This document shows positions 29,201 through 37,068 of a stretch of 64,000 nucleotides of DNA, piece after piece. The DNA lies in the NCBI GenBank assembly GCA_965226925.1, contig CBDDEN010000006.1, forward strand, positions 186,001 through 250,000, given 5' to 3'. The position numbers were made by a program, and so were the translations under genes. Every line of letters starts with the position of its first letter. Position 1 is the stretch's first letter. The DNA comes from CBDDCX01 sp965226925. GTDB taxonomy: Bacteria; Gemmatimonadota; Gemmatimonadetes; Longimicrobiales; Gaopeijiaceae. The notes beneath the pieces are model-generated. The model was given only the letters and a program-made list of their open reading frames with translations, did no database searches and was not told the DNA's origin.

Positions 29201-29383
29201 ACCGTGCTGCACTCCGGACCACGGACCGCATCGGTCACCGCTTGCGAGGCCACGCGGATGCTGCGCTTCACGCAGGGGGATCTGTACGAGCTCATCGCCG
29301 ATCAGGTCTCGGTGGCTCGTGCGCTGATCCGGATGATCGTCCAAGGCCTCCGCGAGAACCTGGAGACACGGGCCAGCTCGTAG
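26298..29383 (+). CDS. ATP/ADP-translocase-like membrane protein with HEAT repeats and C-terminal cNMP-binding domain (frameshifted)
   Basis: Residues 1-410 form about eleven hydrophobic helices like the TlcC/NTT or MFS-type carrier fold (FYSFVLGIARVFVLTASQA, YFILSAVVFIFLDNAFSDV). Residues ~430-800 are alpha-helical HEAT-like repeats (DLLEEAEHPDLPQVLTDLV, NDPSPQVRAAAVEAAAAM). A cyclic-nucleotide-binding domain follows, but its reading frame changes: frame one reads EEVNLDEAKRCSPR, while the next frame reads EAVFSKGDVGDSMYLVTGG through the stop at 29383. Restoring one G near 29078 (GAAGCGAAGCG to GAAGGCGAAGCG) gives LDEGEAVFSKGD, the normal motif. Transport substrate is unknown; HEAT and cNMP parts suggest regulated activity. 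The start is GTG 26298. Confidence 0.8.
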
Positions 29384-29390
29384 GACACCG

Positions 29391-29494
29391 TTCCCGTCCC
29401 GGTAGGCCGGGGTTCCCGTCCCGGTAGGCCCCGTCCCGGTAGGCCGGGGTTCCCGTCCCGGTAGGCCGGGGTTCCCGTCCCGGGGAGGCCGGGG
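29391..29494. repeat. Tandem repeat of a ~22-bp GC-rich unit with internal palindrome
   Basis: Five head-to-tail copies (three full, one 18-base and one 19-base partial or variant) of a unit reading TTCCCGTCCCGGTAGGCCGG plus GG: 29391-29412, 29413-29430, 29431-29449, 29450-29471 and 29472-29494, the last with GGGGAGG for GGTAGG. Each unit contains CCCGG-TAGG-CCGGG, which can form a short hairpin on either strand. It fills the gap between two convergent genes, so it may serve as a bidirectional terminator. Confidence 0.9.
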
Positions 29495-29498
29495 GACT

Positions 29499-29891
29499 CT
29501 ACTGCAGTCGGTCCACCAGCACCTTGATGATCCAGCGCGATATGGCGGGCCGCCCCGCCATCACCTCGTAGAGCACGTCCTGATCGAGACGCAAGAGCCG
29601 GCTCTCTTCCACGGCCGTGGCCGACTCCGTGCGCACATCGGCGGTCAGGACCGTCACCTCGCCGAACACCCGATCGCACCCCAACATCTCGATCTCCCGA
29701 TCGCCGTCGTGGATACGGATCCGGCCGTCGACCACGACGTACATCGCCTTTCCGATGTCGCCTTTCCGGAAGATCGTCTCCCCCTCGGCCACGTAGATCT
29801 CGTCGAGGTGGTTGGCGAAGCTCGCGAGGACGTCGGAGGGAAGTCCCTTGAACAGGTCGGTCCGCTTGAGGATGAAAACGCGCTCGATCAT
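29499..29891 (-). CDS. Stand-alone cyclic nucleotide-binding domain protein
   Basis: The whole 130-aa protein is one cNMP-binding beta-roll: LFKGLPSDVLASFANHLDEI, EGETIFRKGDIGKAMYVVVD, then CDRVFGEVTVLTADVRTESATA, which corresponds to the phosphate-binding cassette (canonical FGExALL..pRaAtv). The Arg is kept, but the small residues differ, so ligand binding is uncertain. It has no DNA-binding or enzyme domain. It resembles the C-terminal domain of the convergent translocase-like fusion. Its ATG overlaps the nhaC stop (ATGA), so it is translated with the antiporter and may regulate it. Confidence 0.88.
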   Translation of the reverse strand: MIERVFILKRTDLFKGLPSDVLASFANHLDEIYVAEGETIFRKGDIGKAMYVVVDGRIRIHDGDREIEMLGCDRVFGEVTVLTADVRTESATAVEESRLLRLDQDVLYEVMAGRPAISRWIIKVLVDRLQ

Positions 29892-31315
29892 GTCCCGATA
29901 GTACCCTCTCCCTCAGATCTCCCGAAACCCGTGGCGATCGCGACGACCAGCATCAGCATGAGCGCCCAGGAGTGGAAGTTGAGGAGGCCGACGGTCAGCG
30001 GTGGGACGCGCGGCAGACCGAACGCCTCGCCGGACGCCGTGGTGCTCGCCGCGAGGATGACGGGGACGAAGAACGGAAACAGGAACGGATACGTGCACAC
30101 CGCCATGTCCAGCAGGTTGGCGCGGCGGTAGGCAGAGATGCCCGCGGACTCACCCACCTCGCGCGTGATCTCTCCCACGCTGAGGATCGCGACCACGGAG
30201 TGGGTCGTGAGCACCACGGCGCCCGAGATGGCCCCGAAGATCCACCACTCGGCCCGTTGGGGCTTAGGCGTCCGGTGCCGCAGGCGGTCCACCCAATCGT
30301 CCACCACGCCGCTCTCCTCCACGCCCGAGACCACGCCCATGAGGAGCACCGTGAAGATGGACACGCCCACACCTCGCTCCATCCCCTCGAGGATCACACC
30401 CCGAGCGATGAACGCGTCGGCATCGATGTAGAGGAGGGCGCCGACTTCGATGGAACCGCTCGCCAGGCCGGCGGCCACCCCCGTCGCAATACCCGCCAAG
30501 AGGCTCTCGACGAGGTGGCGTTGCCTCAGGAGCATCGCGATGGACGCCGCGGGCGCCGCCAACATCCAGATGCCCCGGAGACCATACGAGTGGCCGAGGC
30601 CGGCGGTGGGCGCACCGTCCGGCGCGGCGGCACCGAGAAGTCCGTAGAGCGCGAGGGCCAGAGCCCCGGCCGGCAGGGCGTACTTCATGCGGCTCCGCAC
30701 CACGCCGCCGATGTCGGCCTGTTGGGTAGAGGCCGACGCGATGGTCGTGTCGGACACGGGCGAGATGTTGTCACCGAAGGTCGCGCCGGCGAGAATGGCT
30801 CCGATGAGCATGGCCGGATCGGCGTGGAGCGACGCTGCGGCCGGGTAGAGGAGCGGCGACGCCAGGATCACGGTTCCGAGGCTCGTCCCGGTGGCTGTAG
30901 AAACGAGCGCGCAGATCAGGAAGGCCACACCCACGAAGCCGCCGCCGCTGACGCCCGCCGCCGTCGCCAGGGCGACCAGGCTTTGCACGAACCCGCCCGC
31001 GCTCACGAGCGATCCAAGGACTCCTGCCAAGATCCAGGCGAACACCATGAGCATGACGATCGGCCGGCTCATGCCTCGGATGACCGCCTCGGAGTACGCA
31101 CGCGGGTCGCGGGCGAGCAGCGTTCCCAGCGCGATGGCCGCCAGGAGGACGGGCCAGAACCCGCGTTCGTCGGGGGCGCCCGAGAGCCCGAGCCACGCCA
31201 CGCCGGCCAGAAAGAGCGCCAGGGGGGCGACCGCGCCCGATGTGCCCAGGCGGAAGTAGAGGCGCGTGTCGGGAGGGCGGGGGTCGGTCGGGGCCTTGGC
31301 GTCCGGAACCGTCAT
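29888..31315 (-). CDS. nhaC: NhaC-family Na+/H+ antiporter
   Basis: About twelve hydrophobic helices and the NhaC family motifs TGTSLGTVILASPLLYPA, ILAGATFGDNISPVSDTTIA (repeat-unit charged motif) and THSVVAILSVGEITREVGES identify the fold. These inner-membrane carriers exchange external protons for internal sodium, or organic ions in MleN/TetB-type members. Length is 475 aa from the ATG at 31315 (MTVPDAKAP), which is usual; the frame runs back to 31864 through the divergent gene and that part is a shadow. The stop overlaps the cNMP-binding gene start by 4 bases. Confidence 0.9.
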   Translation of the reverse strand: MTVPDAKAPTDPRPPDTRLYFRLGTSGAVAPLALFLAGVAWLGLSGAPDERGFWPVLLAAIALGTLLARDPRAYSEAVIRGMSRPIVMLMVFAWILAGVLGSLVSAGGFVQSLVALATAAGVSGGGFVGVAFLICALVSTATGTSLGTVILASPLLYPAAASLHADPAMLIGAILAGATFGDNISPVSDTTIASASTQQADIGGVVRSRMKYALPAGALALALYGLLGAAAPDGAPTAGLGHSYGLRGIWMLAAPAASIAMLLRQRHLVESLLAGIATGVAAGLASGSIEVGALLYIDADAFIARGVILEGMERGVGVSIFTVLLMGVVSGVEESGVVDDWVDRLRHRTPKPQRAEWWIFGAISGAVVLTTHSVVAILSVGEITREVGESAGISAYRRANLLDMAVCTYPFLFPFFVPVILAASTTASGEAFGLPRVPPLTVGLLNFHSWALMLMLVVAIATGFGRSEGEGTIGT

Positions 31316-31486
31316 GCTTGCCGTACCGACCTTCCGCTGGATGTTGTAGAGTGACGTTGCATTCCGGGGAGGTGCACGAGCACGGACGCCGCACGGGCGC
31401 CGAACGCATGCCCCAAAAGGGGAACCGGCCCCGGGCCAGTCTAGTGTGCTGAAAAGCTCCGAGCCACCGAGAGCGAGAGAGGAACC

Positions 31487-31846
31487 GTGACCGCTGCATC
31501 CGACGAGTTCACCCTGTACGATCTGCGGGTCGAGGTAGTGGAGGGCCCGGCGCCGATGGTCTGCGACCACAAGGTCGGCGACTACTTCGAGCTCTCGGGA
31601 GAGAACCTGACGTTTCCTCCGGGCCAGACGTTCCCGCTCTATCCCCTCGCCGCGTTGCTCCCAATCCTCCCCGCCAAGCAGAGGGAGACACACCCCAACG
31701 ACTGGATGACCACGGACGGCGAGGTGGCATGTCCCGATCCGCACTGCGGGGCCCGCTTCAGGATCACGCGGGTGGGGCGCACCACGTTTCGCCACTCGGA
31801 CGTGACCGTGGTGCCGCTGCATGGCGGACCGGTTCAGGACGCATAG
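31487..31846 (+). CDS. TIGR04076 family protein
   Basis: A 119-aa protein with the TIGR04076 layout: YDLRVEVVEGPAPMVCDHKV, GDYFELSGENLTFPPGQTF, YPLAALLPILPAKQRE, then a CPDPHCGARFRITR segment with two Cys. Members are small cytoplasmic proteins of unknown function. The GTG start at 31487 has GAGAGAGG upstream. Its stop codon TAG overlaps the next start (TAGTG), so it is translationally coupled to the aldo/keto reductase gene. The 171-base gap to nhaC contains no recognisable gene and presumably carries divergent promoters. Confidence 0.82.
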   Translation: MTAASDEFTLYDLRVEVVEGPAPMVCDHKVGDYFELSGENLTFPPGQTFPLYPLAALLPILPAKQRETHPNDWMTTDGEVACPDPHCGARFRITRVGRTTFRHSDVTVVPLHGGPVQDA

Positions 31847-32901
31847 TGAGCGTCCCAACCGCACGGCTCGCCGACGGCCGCCCGGTCCCGCGTGTCGTCA
31901 CCGGTGCGTGGCAACTCTCCGCCGGACACCAGGCACCACGCTCCCGGTCCGATGTGTTCGAGGCGTTGTCCAGGGCGGTGGACGCGGGCATCACGGCCTT
32001 CGACTGCGGCGACATCTACACCGGCGTCGAGGAGCTTCTCGGCGACTTCCTGCGAGAGTACCGGGAACGAGAGGGTCAGGCGGCCGCGGAGCGCATCCGG
32101 ATCCACACCAAGCTGGTGCCGGACCTCGACGACCTCGCCACCGTGGACAAGTCCTACGTGGAGCGCATCGTGGACCGCTCGCTCCGTCGACTAGGGGTGG
32201 AGCAGCTCGATCTGGTCCAGTTCGCCTGGTGGTCCTACGAGGTGCCCCGATGGATCGAGACCGCCGGCTGGCTGGAGGAGATCCGCACGGCCGGGAAGAT
32301 CGGCCAGATCGGCGCCACCAACTTCGACCTCGAGTCCCTTCGGGCCATGGTCGACGCGGGCATCCCCATCCGTGCTCACCAGGTCCAATACTCGGCGCTC
32401 GACCACCGCCCCGAGGGCGGGATGAGCGAGTACTGCATGGCCAACGGGATCGCGATCCTGTGCTACGGAACGCTGGCCGGCGGCTTCCTGTCCGACCGTT
32501 ACGTCGACGCGCCCGATCCCGCGGAAGCACCAGGCAACCGCTCCCTCGTCAAATACCGCCTGATCATCGACGAGTATGGCGGCTGGGACTCGTATCAGGC
32601 ACTCTTGGCGGAGATGAGCCGGATCGCCCGTCGGTACGGCGTCAGCATCGCGCAGGTGGCCCTTCGTTACGTCCTGGATCGGCCCGGCGTCACGTCCGCG
32701 ATCGTCGGCGTGAGCAGCCCCGAACGGGTATCGGACGTCGTAAGGGTCTTCGAGCTGGTCCTCGGCGATGAAGAGCGAGAGGCCATTCACGACCTCGGTC
32801 GATCGGCCCCGGGACCGAAGGGCCCCGTCTACGGATTGGAGCGGGTAAAGGGCGGTCCGCACGCCGCCATCATGAAGTACGGACTGAACCGCGAAGCCTG
32901 A
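31846..32901 (+). CDS. Aldo/keto reductase family protein with catalytic His replaced
   Basis: The (beta/alpha)8 NADPH-dependent reductase fold is clear: VTGAWQLSAGH, ITAFDCGDIYTGVEELLGD (Asp and Tyr of the tetrad), RIRIHTKLVPD (Lys), EIRTAGKIGQIGATNFD, then YGVSIAQVALRYVLDRPGV and SAIVGVSSPERV of the cofactor site. The fourth tetrad position, normally His (VQFHWW), reads LVQFAWWSYE, so His is Ala, which should weaken carbonyl reduction. The GTG at 31846 gives 351 aa and overlaps the preceding stop; the open frame upstream of it is a shadow. Substrate unknown. Confidence 0.88.
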   Translation: MSVPTARLADGRPVPRVVTGAWQLSAGHQAPRSRSDVFEALSRAVDAGITAFDCGDIYTGVEELLGDFLREYREREGQAAAERIRIHTKLVPDLDDLATVDKSYVERIVDRSLRRLGVEQLDLVQFAWWSYEVPRWIETAGWLEEIRTAGKIGQIGATNFDLESLRAMVDAGIPIRAHQVQYSALDHRPEGGMSEYCMANGIAILCYGTLAGGFLSDRYVDAPDPAEAPGNRSLVKYRLIIDEYGGWDSYQALLAEMSRIARRYGVSIAQVALRYVLDRPGVTSAIVGVSSPERVSDVVRVFELVLGDEEREAIHDLGRSAPGPKGPVYGLERVKGGPHAAIMKYGLNREA

Positions 32902-32965
32902 GGCGCCACCGTGGAACCCAAGCCGACCTCCGTCCTCGTCCATCTCTCGGGAAGCCGCCGCGGCG

Positions 32966-32995
32966 CATCGCATCGCATCGCATCGCATCGCATCG
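32966..32995. repeat. (CATCG)6 pentanucleotide microsatellite
   Basis: Six perfect copies of CATCG run from 32966 to 32995, between the aldo/keto reductase stop and the protease ATG at 33036. Such arrays can change length by slippage. Here it lies outside coding sequence, 40 bases before the start, so it could change promoter or leader spacing of the protease gene. Confidence 0.9.
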
Positions 32996-33035
32996 CCTCT
33001 CGGCGAACGAGATCAGGCTCGGTACGGGCCACGGC

Positions 33036-34475
33036 ATGGACATCCGGCTACCTCTCGATACCGAGCCCATCCCCTCCCCACACCACGCCACGCTCCGCTG
33101 TCGGGGCCTCACCTACGAGGTCGAGGCCGAGGGGGACAGCGAGGTCTGGGTCAACGGCGAACGAGCAAGTCGCTTCACACTCGCCTCGGGGGACGTCCTG
33201 GAGATCGGCAGGGACGGCGCGGTCCTGCGCTACCGTATCTACGACGCCGGGGTGGCGCCCTACAAATCCATGGCGCAGGTGTTCGGTGACTGCCTCGATT
33301 GCGCGCGTCAGTCGGGTCGCGGACCGGTCGGGAGGGCCGCCATGGTCCTGACCGACGTCCCGAAGCAGTTGGCCACCCAGACAACCCGCACGTTCCGCGC
33401 GGGCGTGATGACGATTCTGATCCTGCTGGCGTTCGTGAGCGTCGCGCAAGCGCGGAGAAGCGCCCGACTGGAGCGGCAGCTCGTCCAGGAGGCCACCCGA
33501 GTGGAGGGCCTCGCCGCCCTCCTCGAGCGAACCGAAGGATCCGTCCCGACCTCCGAAGACCTCGGCGACCTCTTCTCCGAGCTCCAGTCGAGCGTCTCGA
33601 CCGCGCGCGAGCGGCTGGACGCGCTCGAGGAACGGACCGGAGCCGTGGCCCGGGTCATCAGAGACGCCTCCCGGTCGACCGTCTTCGTCCAGGGCAGCTA
33701 CGGGTTCGTCCAGCCCTCGAACGGCCGTCCCCTGCGCATGATGTTGGGTCCGGGAGGGCAGCCGATCCCGAATGCCGCCGGAGAGCCTGCGATCAGCGTG
33801 GACGGCGCCGGCCCTCCGCTGGAGATCTTCCTGACGGGAACGGCCTTCGTCGCGACTCCGGACGGGCATCTGCTCACCAACCGTCACGTCTCGCGCCCTT
33901 GGGAATTCGACCCCGCCGGCCAAGCGATGCTCGCGCAGGGCTTCGAGGGCAAGATGACCCGCTTCGTCGGCTACCTGCCTAATGTGGCCGATCCGTTCGA
34001 ACTCGAGACGGTCTCGGCCAGCGACGACGCCGACGTGGCTGTGTTGTGCTGCGCACTCGGCCCCGGCGGAGACCACCTCCCGCTCGCCGACGAGACGCCC
34101 GAGCCGGGAGAGGTCGTGCTCGTCGTCGGTTATCCGCTCGGGATTCGGGCGTTGATGGCTCGAACCAGCCCCGAGTTCGTCGAGGGGCTGCGCGACGCCG
34201 GAGTCACGGACTTCTGGCGGGTCGCCGAGCGCCTGTCACGGGAGGGGCACATATCCCCTCTGGCGAGCCGGGGCATCGTGGGCCAGGTGACCACCCAGAG
34301 CGTCGTCTACGACGCCGAAACGACCAGCGGCGGGAGCGGCGGCCCCGTGCTGTCGTTGGACGGCACGGTGGTGGCGATCAACGCCGCCATCCTCCCCGAG
34401 TTCGGAGGCTCGAACCTGGGTGTTCCCGCCGCGCGCGCCCAGGCACTGCTGGCGGTAACCCGGCCCCCACGATAG
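33036..34475 (+). CDS. Membrane-anchored trypsin-like serine protease with N-terminal FHA-like domain
   Basis: Residues 1-75 look like a forkhead-associated or related beta-sandwich (HATLRCRGLTYEVEAEGDSE, FTLASGDVLEIGRDGAVLRY). One transmembrane helix follows at about 122-138, then a coiled coil (about 140-205), then a trypsin-fold domain with His284 (LLTNRHVS), Asp333 (SDDADVAVLC) and Ser434 (TTSGGSGGPVLS). No PDZ domain is present. The likely topology puts the FHA-like part in the cytoplasm and the protease in the periplasm, so cytoplasmic phosphorylation could set periplasmic proteolysis; that is inference. The ATG at 33036 is preceded by the (CATCG)6 array. Confidence 0.85.
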   Translation: MDIRLPLDTEPIPSPHHATLRCRGLTYEVEAEGDSEVWVNGERASRFTLASGDVLEIGRDGAVLRYRIYDAGVAPYKSMAQVFGDCLDCARQSGRGPVGRAAMVLTDVPKQLATQTTRTFRAGVMTILILLAFVSVAQARRSARLERQLVQEATRVEGLAALLERTEGSVPTSEDLGDLFSELQSSVSTARERLDALEERTGAVARVIRDASRSTVFVQGSYGFVQPSNGRPLRMMLGPGGQPIPNAAGEPAISVDGAGPPLEIFLTGTAFVATPDGHLLTNRHVSRPWEFDPAGQAMLAQGFEGKMTRFVGYLPNVADPFELETVSASDDADVAVLCCALGPGGDHLPLADETPEPGEVVLVVGYPLGIRALMARTSPEFVEGLRDAGVTDFWRVAERLSREGHISPLASRGIVGQVTTQSVVYDAETTSGGSGGPVLSLDGTVVAINAAILPEFGGSNLGVPAARAQALLAVTRPPR

Positions 34476-34530
34476 GAATCCGAGCCCTTCGGCCACCCGA
34501 ACCCAGCCGCAGGCGTTCGGGCATCCACAT

Positions 34531-35082
34531 ATGACCGATCCGCAGTATCTTTCCAGGATGCTTACACAATTCACGCTGCAAGATCTCGGCAACCTGGGAG
34601 AATTCGTCGGCGCCCTGGGCGTGGTGGTCTCCCTGGTGTATCTGGCCAAGCAGATGCAGCAGAACACCACGTCGGTGCGGGCCGCGTCGTTCAACTCCAT
34701 GGTGCAGAACAGCATGAACCTTCTGCAGCACGCGTTCATCGACTCCGAGTTCGCCGCCTTCCTGCACCGGGCGGAGAGCGACCCGGCGAGCCTCACGCCG
34801 GCGGAGACGGTCCGCTGGAACGCTTACATGACCGCCGTATACCGCCACTTCGGGAATCTCGTCTACCAGTACCGGGTCGGGGCCCTGGACCGGGAGATGT
34901 GGAAGAGCTACGAGAACACTCTCGAGCAGCACCTACGCGTGCCTTCGTGGCGCACCTGGTTCGAGGAGAACAAGACGATCTTCAGCAGCTCGCTGGTGCA
35001 GCAGGTGGAGCGGACCTGCCAGCGGATCCAGGAGGAGCAGGCCGTGGACGCCGGCCCCGGACGAGGCGTGTTGCGCGCGTGA
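34531..35082 (+). CDS. Hypothetical single-pass membrane protein
   Basis: A 183-aa protein with one predicted transmembrane helix (GEFVGALGVVVSLVYLAKQM, about residues 22-43) followed by QQNTTSVRAASFNS and a helical soluble domain with conserved-looking aromatic positions (YRHFGNLVYQYRVGALD, WRTWFEENKTIF). Proteins of this layout, LGEFxGxxxVxxxLxYLxxQxxxNT plus a helical domain, are common in marine proteobacteria and relatives and have no known function. An ATG at 34558 is an alternative start. Its stop overlaps the next start (GTGA). Confidence 0.72.
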   Translation: MTDPQYLSRMLTQFTLQDLGNLGEFVGALGVVVSLVYLAKQMQQNTTSVRAASFNSMVQNSMNLLQHAFIDSEFAAFLHRAESDPASLTPAETVRWNAYMTAVYRHFGNLVYQYRVGALDREMWKSYENTLEQHLRVPSWRTWFEENKTIFSSSLVQQVERTCQRIQEEQAVDAGPGRGVLRA

Positions 35083-35807
35083 GCCCAGACGGAAGCAGGC
35101 GATTCACGGACCGCGAAGTCGCGATGATCATCCGCGCGGCCTCCGAGATCGACGAAAAGCAAGGCGCCGACGGTGGTGGTGGACTGTCCGTGGAGGACGT
35201 CAAGGAAATCGCAAGCGAGGTCGGCATATCCCCGGAAGCGGTCAGCCAGGCGGTCGCCAGGCTGGACACCAGACGAGAGAGCACGTCGGTGATGCGTGGA
35301 GCGCCCGTGTCGCACAAAGCGGTGCACGCCGTGCGGGGGGAGCTGAACGAAACGGCGCTCGGGCAGCTGATCCGCCTTGTCGACGAGGAGACCGATTCCA
35401 CCGGGACGGTCTCGGAGGCGCTCGGTTCGGTGCGCTGGACCAGCGGAGACCGGTTTCACAGCATGCAGGTGTCGCTGACTCCCCAGAACGACGAGACCGT
35501 GATCCAGGTGGTCGACAAGATCCGGCCGCGCCTGCGCAACGTGATCCAATGGATGCCGGCGGCCTGGGGGGCCATGCTCGCGGCGCCCTTCATCGACGCC
35601 GCGGGCCAGACGGTGACGGGCGTCGTCCTGGCGCTGGCGGCCGGAGTGGCCGTCGGCGGGGGCATCGGCCGTTTCGTGTGGAGCCACGTTTCGGCGCGCA
35701 ACCGAGAGCGGGTAGAGCGGCTCGCGGCCGAGCTGTCCCGCCACGCCTACGACGCCAGCATGCAGGGACTGGTGGTGGCGAGGAAAGATGCCCAGGAAGG
35801 TGACTAG
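35079..35807 (+). CDS. Membrane protein with SHOCT-like N-terminal domain
   Basis: The GTG at 35079 overlaps the previous stop by 4 bases and gives 242 aa. The N-terminal ~75 residues (RRFTDREVAMIIRAASEID, GLSVEDVKEIASEVGISPEA, VSQAVARLD) match a helical module found at the start of many Gemmatimonadota and Bacteroidetes membrane proteins. Two hydrophobic segments follow late in the protein (WMPAAWGAMLAAPFIDAA; VTGVVLALAAGVAVGGGIG). The middle part is polar. Role unknown; it may form a unit with the preceding membrane protein. It ends convergent with the ATP-grasp gene, overlapping it by 4 bases. Confidence 0.75.
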   Translation: MSPDGSRRFTDREVAMIIRAASEIDEKQGADGGGGLSVEDVKEIASEVGISPEAVSQAVARLDTRRESTSVMRGAPVSHKAVHAVRGELNETALGQLIRLVDEETDSTGTVSEALGSVRWTSGDRFHSMQVSLTPQNDETVIQVVDKIRPRLRNVIQWMPAAWGAMLAAPFIDAAGQTVTGVVLALAAGVAVGGGIGRFVWSHVSARNRERVERLAAELSRHAYDASMQGLVVARKDAQEGD

Positions 35808-37042
35808 GCCGGCTCGATCGTCACTCGGAGCTTGGAGTGCGCGTCCCTGATCGAGGCCTCGACCTGTTCCGGCGTCTCGCCCCCCGCGAAAAGAAACCCC
35901 AGGTACCGGTTCCCCTCCGGCAGAGGCCAGACGGCCTGACCGACCGGAATGCTGCTCTCCAGCCCTTCCACCCCCGGGACCCGGAGCGCAGCCTCGGTCC
36001 CGGTCACCTCCCGCAGCACACCGGCTCTCGGAATCGGCATCATCATGACACCTGCGGCCGCGGGCGCCCGCACGTGGCCATTGATCGGCATCCCCAGCGC
36101 ATGACCGAGGATGAGATCCTCCAAGGTCGCCTCCGGCTCGAACCGGAGAATGGTGGAACAACGGCCCCCGATGGAGCGAGGCGCGATCTCGAGAAGTGTG
36201 ATCCGCCCCTCGTCCACGCGCAGTTCAGCGTGAATGGGGCCGTCGTTGAGGCCAATCACGGCCACGGCTCGCCGGACGGAGGAGACGATCTCACCCTGAG
36301 CCTCGTCGGGCAGACGCGAAGGCGTCACGAGAATCGTCTCTTCGAAGAAGGGACCTTCCATCGGGTCCGGTTTGTCCAGAATGGCCAGAGTCCGTAGTTC
36401 ACCCTCGACCACGATTCCTTCGACCGCCACTTCCCGGCCCGGCAGGTACGCTTCGATCAGGATCTCGGACCGCGCCCACCCACTTCTCCTACTGGCGTCC
36501 TTCTGCTCCAGGATCTTCAGAACGCGTGCCCACGCTCCGCGGAACTCCTCGGGAGTGTCGGCCCTGATCACACCGCGACTGGCCGACAACGCAAGCGGCT
36601 TGAGCACACAAGGATAGCGCGCCTCCGTCGCGACGGTGGCCGGATCGTCCTTCACGGAAGCGACGTGGAACCAGGGTGAGGGTACCCCGGCCTCGGCAAG
36701 GAGCCTCCGGGTCGTCGCCTTGTTCCGAGCGGACCGGACCGCCTCGGACGGATGATACCGCAACCCGAGGGCCTCGGACGCCTCGGCCGCCACCGACGAG
36801 AAGTCGTCCTCCGCCGTCACGATGGCCGCCAACGGGTAGTCCTCCGAGAAGCGCCCGATGGTTGTTACGGATCGACGGACGTCCGCCGCGCCGAGGGTGA
36901 GGGTCGCGCCCGGGGCCAGGCCTGCTAGGGTGGACGCGTGATTCGAGCCGACGGTGACGTCCAAGTCCAGGCGCCCGGCCGCGGCCAAGAACGCCTCGGC
37001 GCGATACGAGTTCTTCGAGAGGAGAAGCAGAATTCTCGACAC
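35804..37042 (-). CDS. ATP-grasp domain ligase
   Basis: This 412-aa protein has an N-terminal pre-ATP-grasp domain (ILLLLSKNSYRAEAFLAAA) and an ATP-grasp core: RNKATTRRLLAEAGVPSPWF, YPCVLKPLALSASRGVIRA, EILIEAYLPGREVAVEGIV, IHAELRVDEGRITLLEIAPR and IGGRCS with the Mg-binding Glu. It should form an amide or similar bond through an acyl-phosphate, as in the biotin carboxylase/L-amino-acid ligase group; substrates cannot be inferred. The start is GTG 37042, 26 bases after the nfuA stop, so it belongs to the phhB-like/nfuA operon. The longer frame to 37420 is a shadow of nfuA. Confidence 0.85.
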   Translation of the reverse strand: MSRILLLLSKNSYRAEAFLAAAGRLDLDVTVGSNHASTLAGLAPGATLTLGAADVRRSVTTIGRFSEDYPLAAIVTAEDDFSSVAAEASEALGLRYHPSEAVRSARNKATTRRLLAEAGVPSPWFHVASVKDDPATVATEARYPCVLKPLALSASRGVIRADTPEEFRGAWARVLKILEQKDASRRSGWARSEILIEAYLPGREVAVEGIVVEGELRTLAILDKPDPMEGPFFEETILVTPSRLPDEAQGEIVSSVRRAVAVIGLNDGPIHAELRVDEGRITLLEIAPRSIGGRCSTILRFEPEATLEDLILGHALGMPINGHVRAPAAAGVMMMPIPRAGVLREVTGTEAALRVPGVEGLESSIPVGQAVWPLPEGNRYLGFLFAGGETPEQVEASIRDAHSKLRVTIEPA

Positions 37043-37068
37043 GGGTGCGTCCCCCGCGGAGATGCGGG

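Noticed and set aside
29391..29494. Possible CRISPR array
   Set aside because: Units are contiguous without unique spacers and there is no cas gene nearby; it is a tandem repeat.
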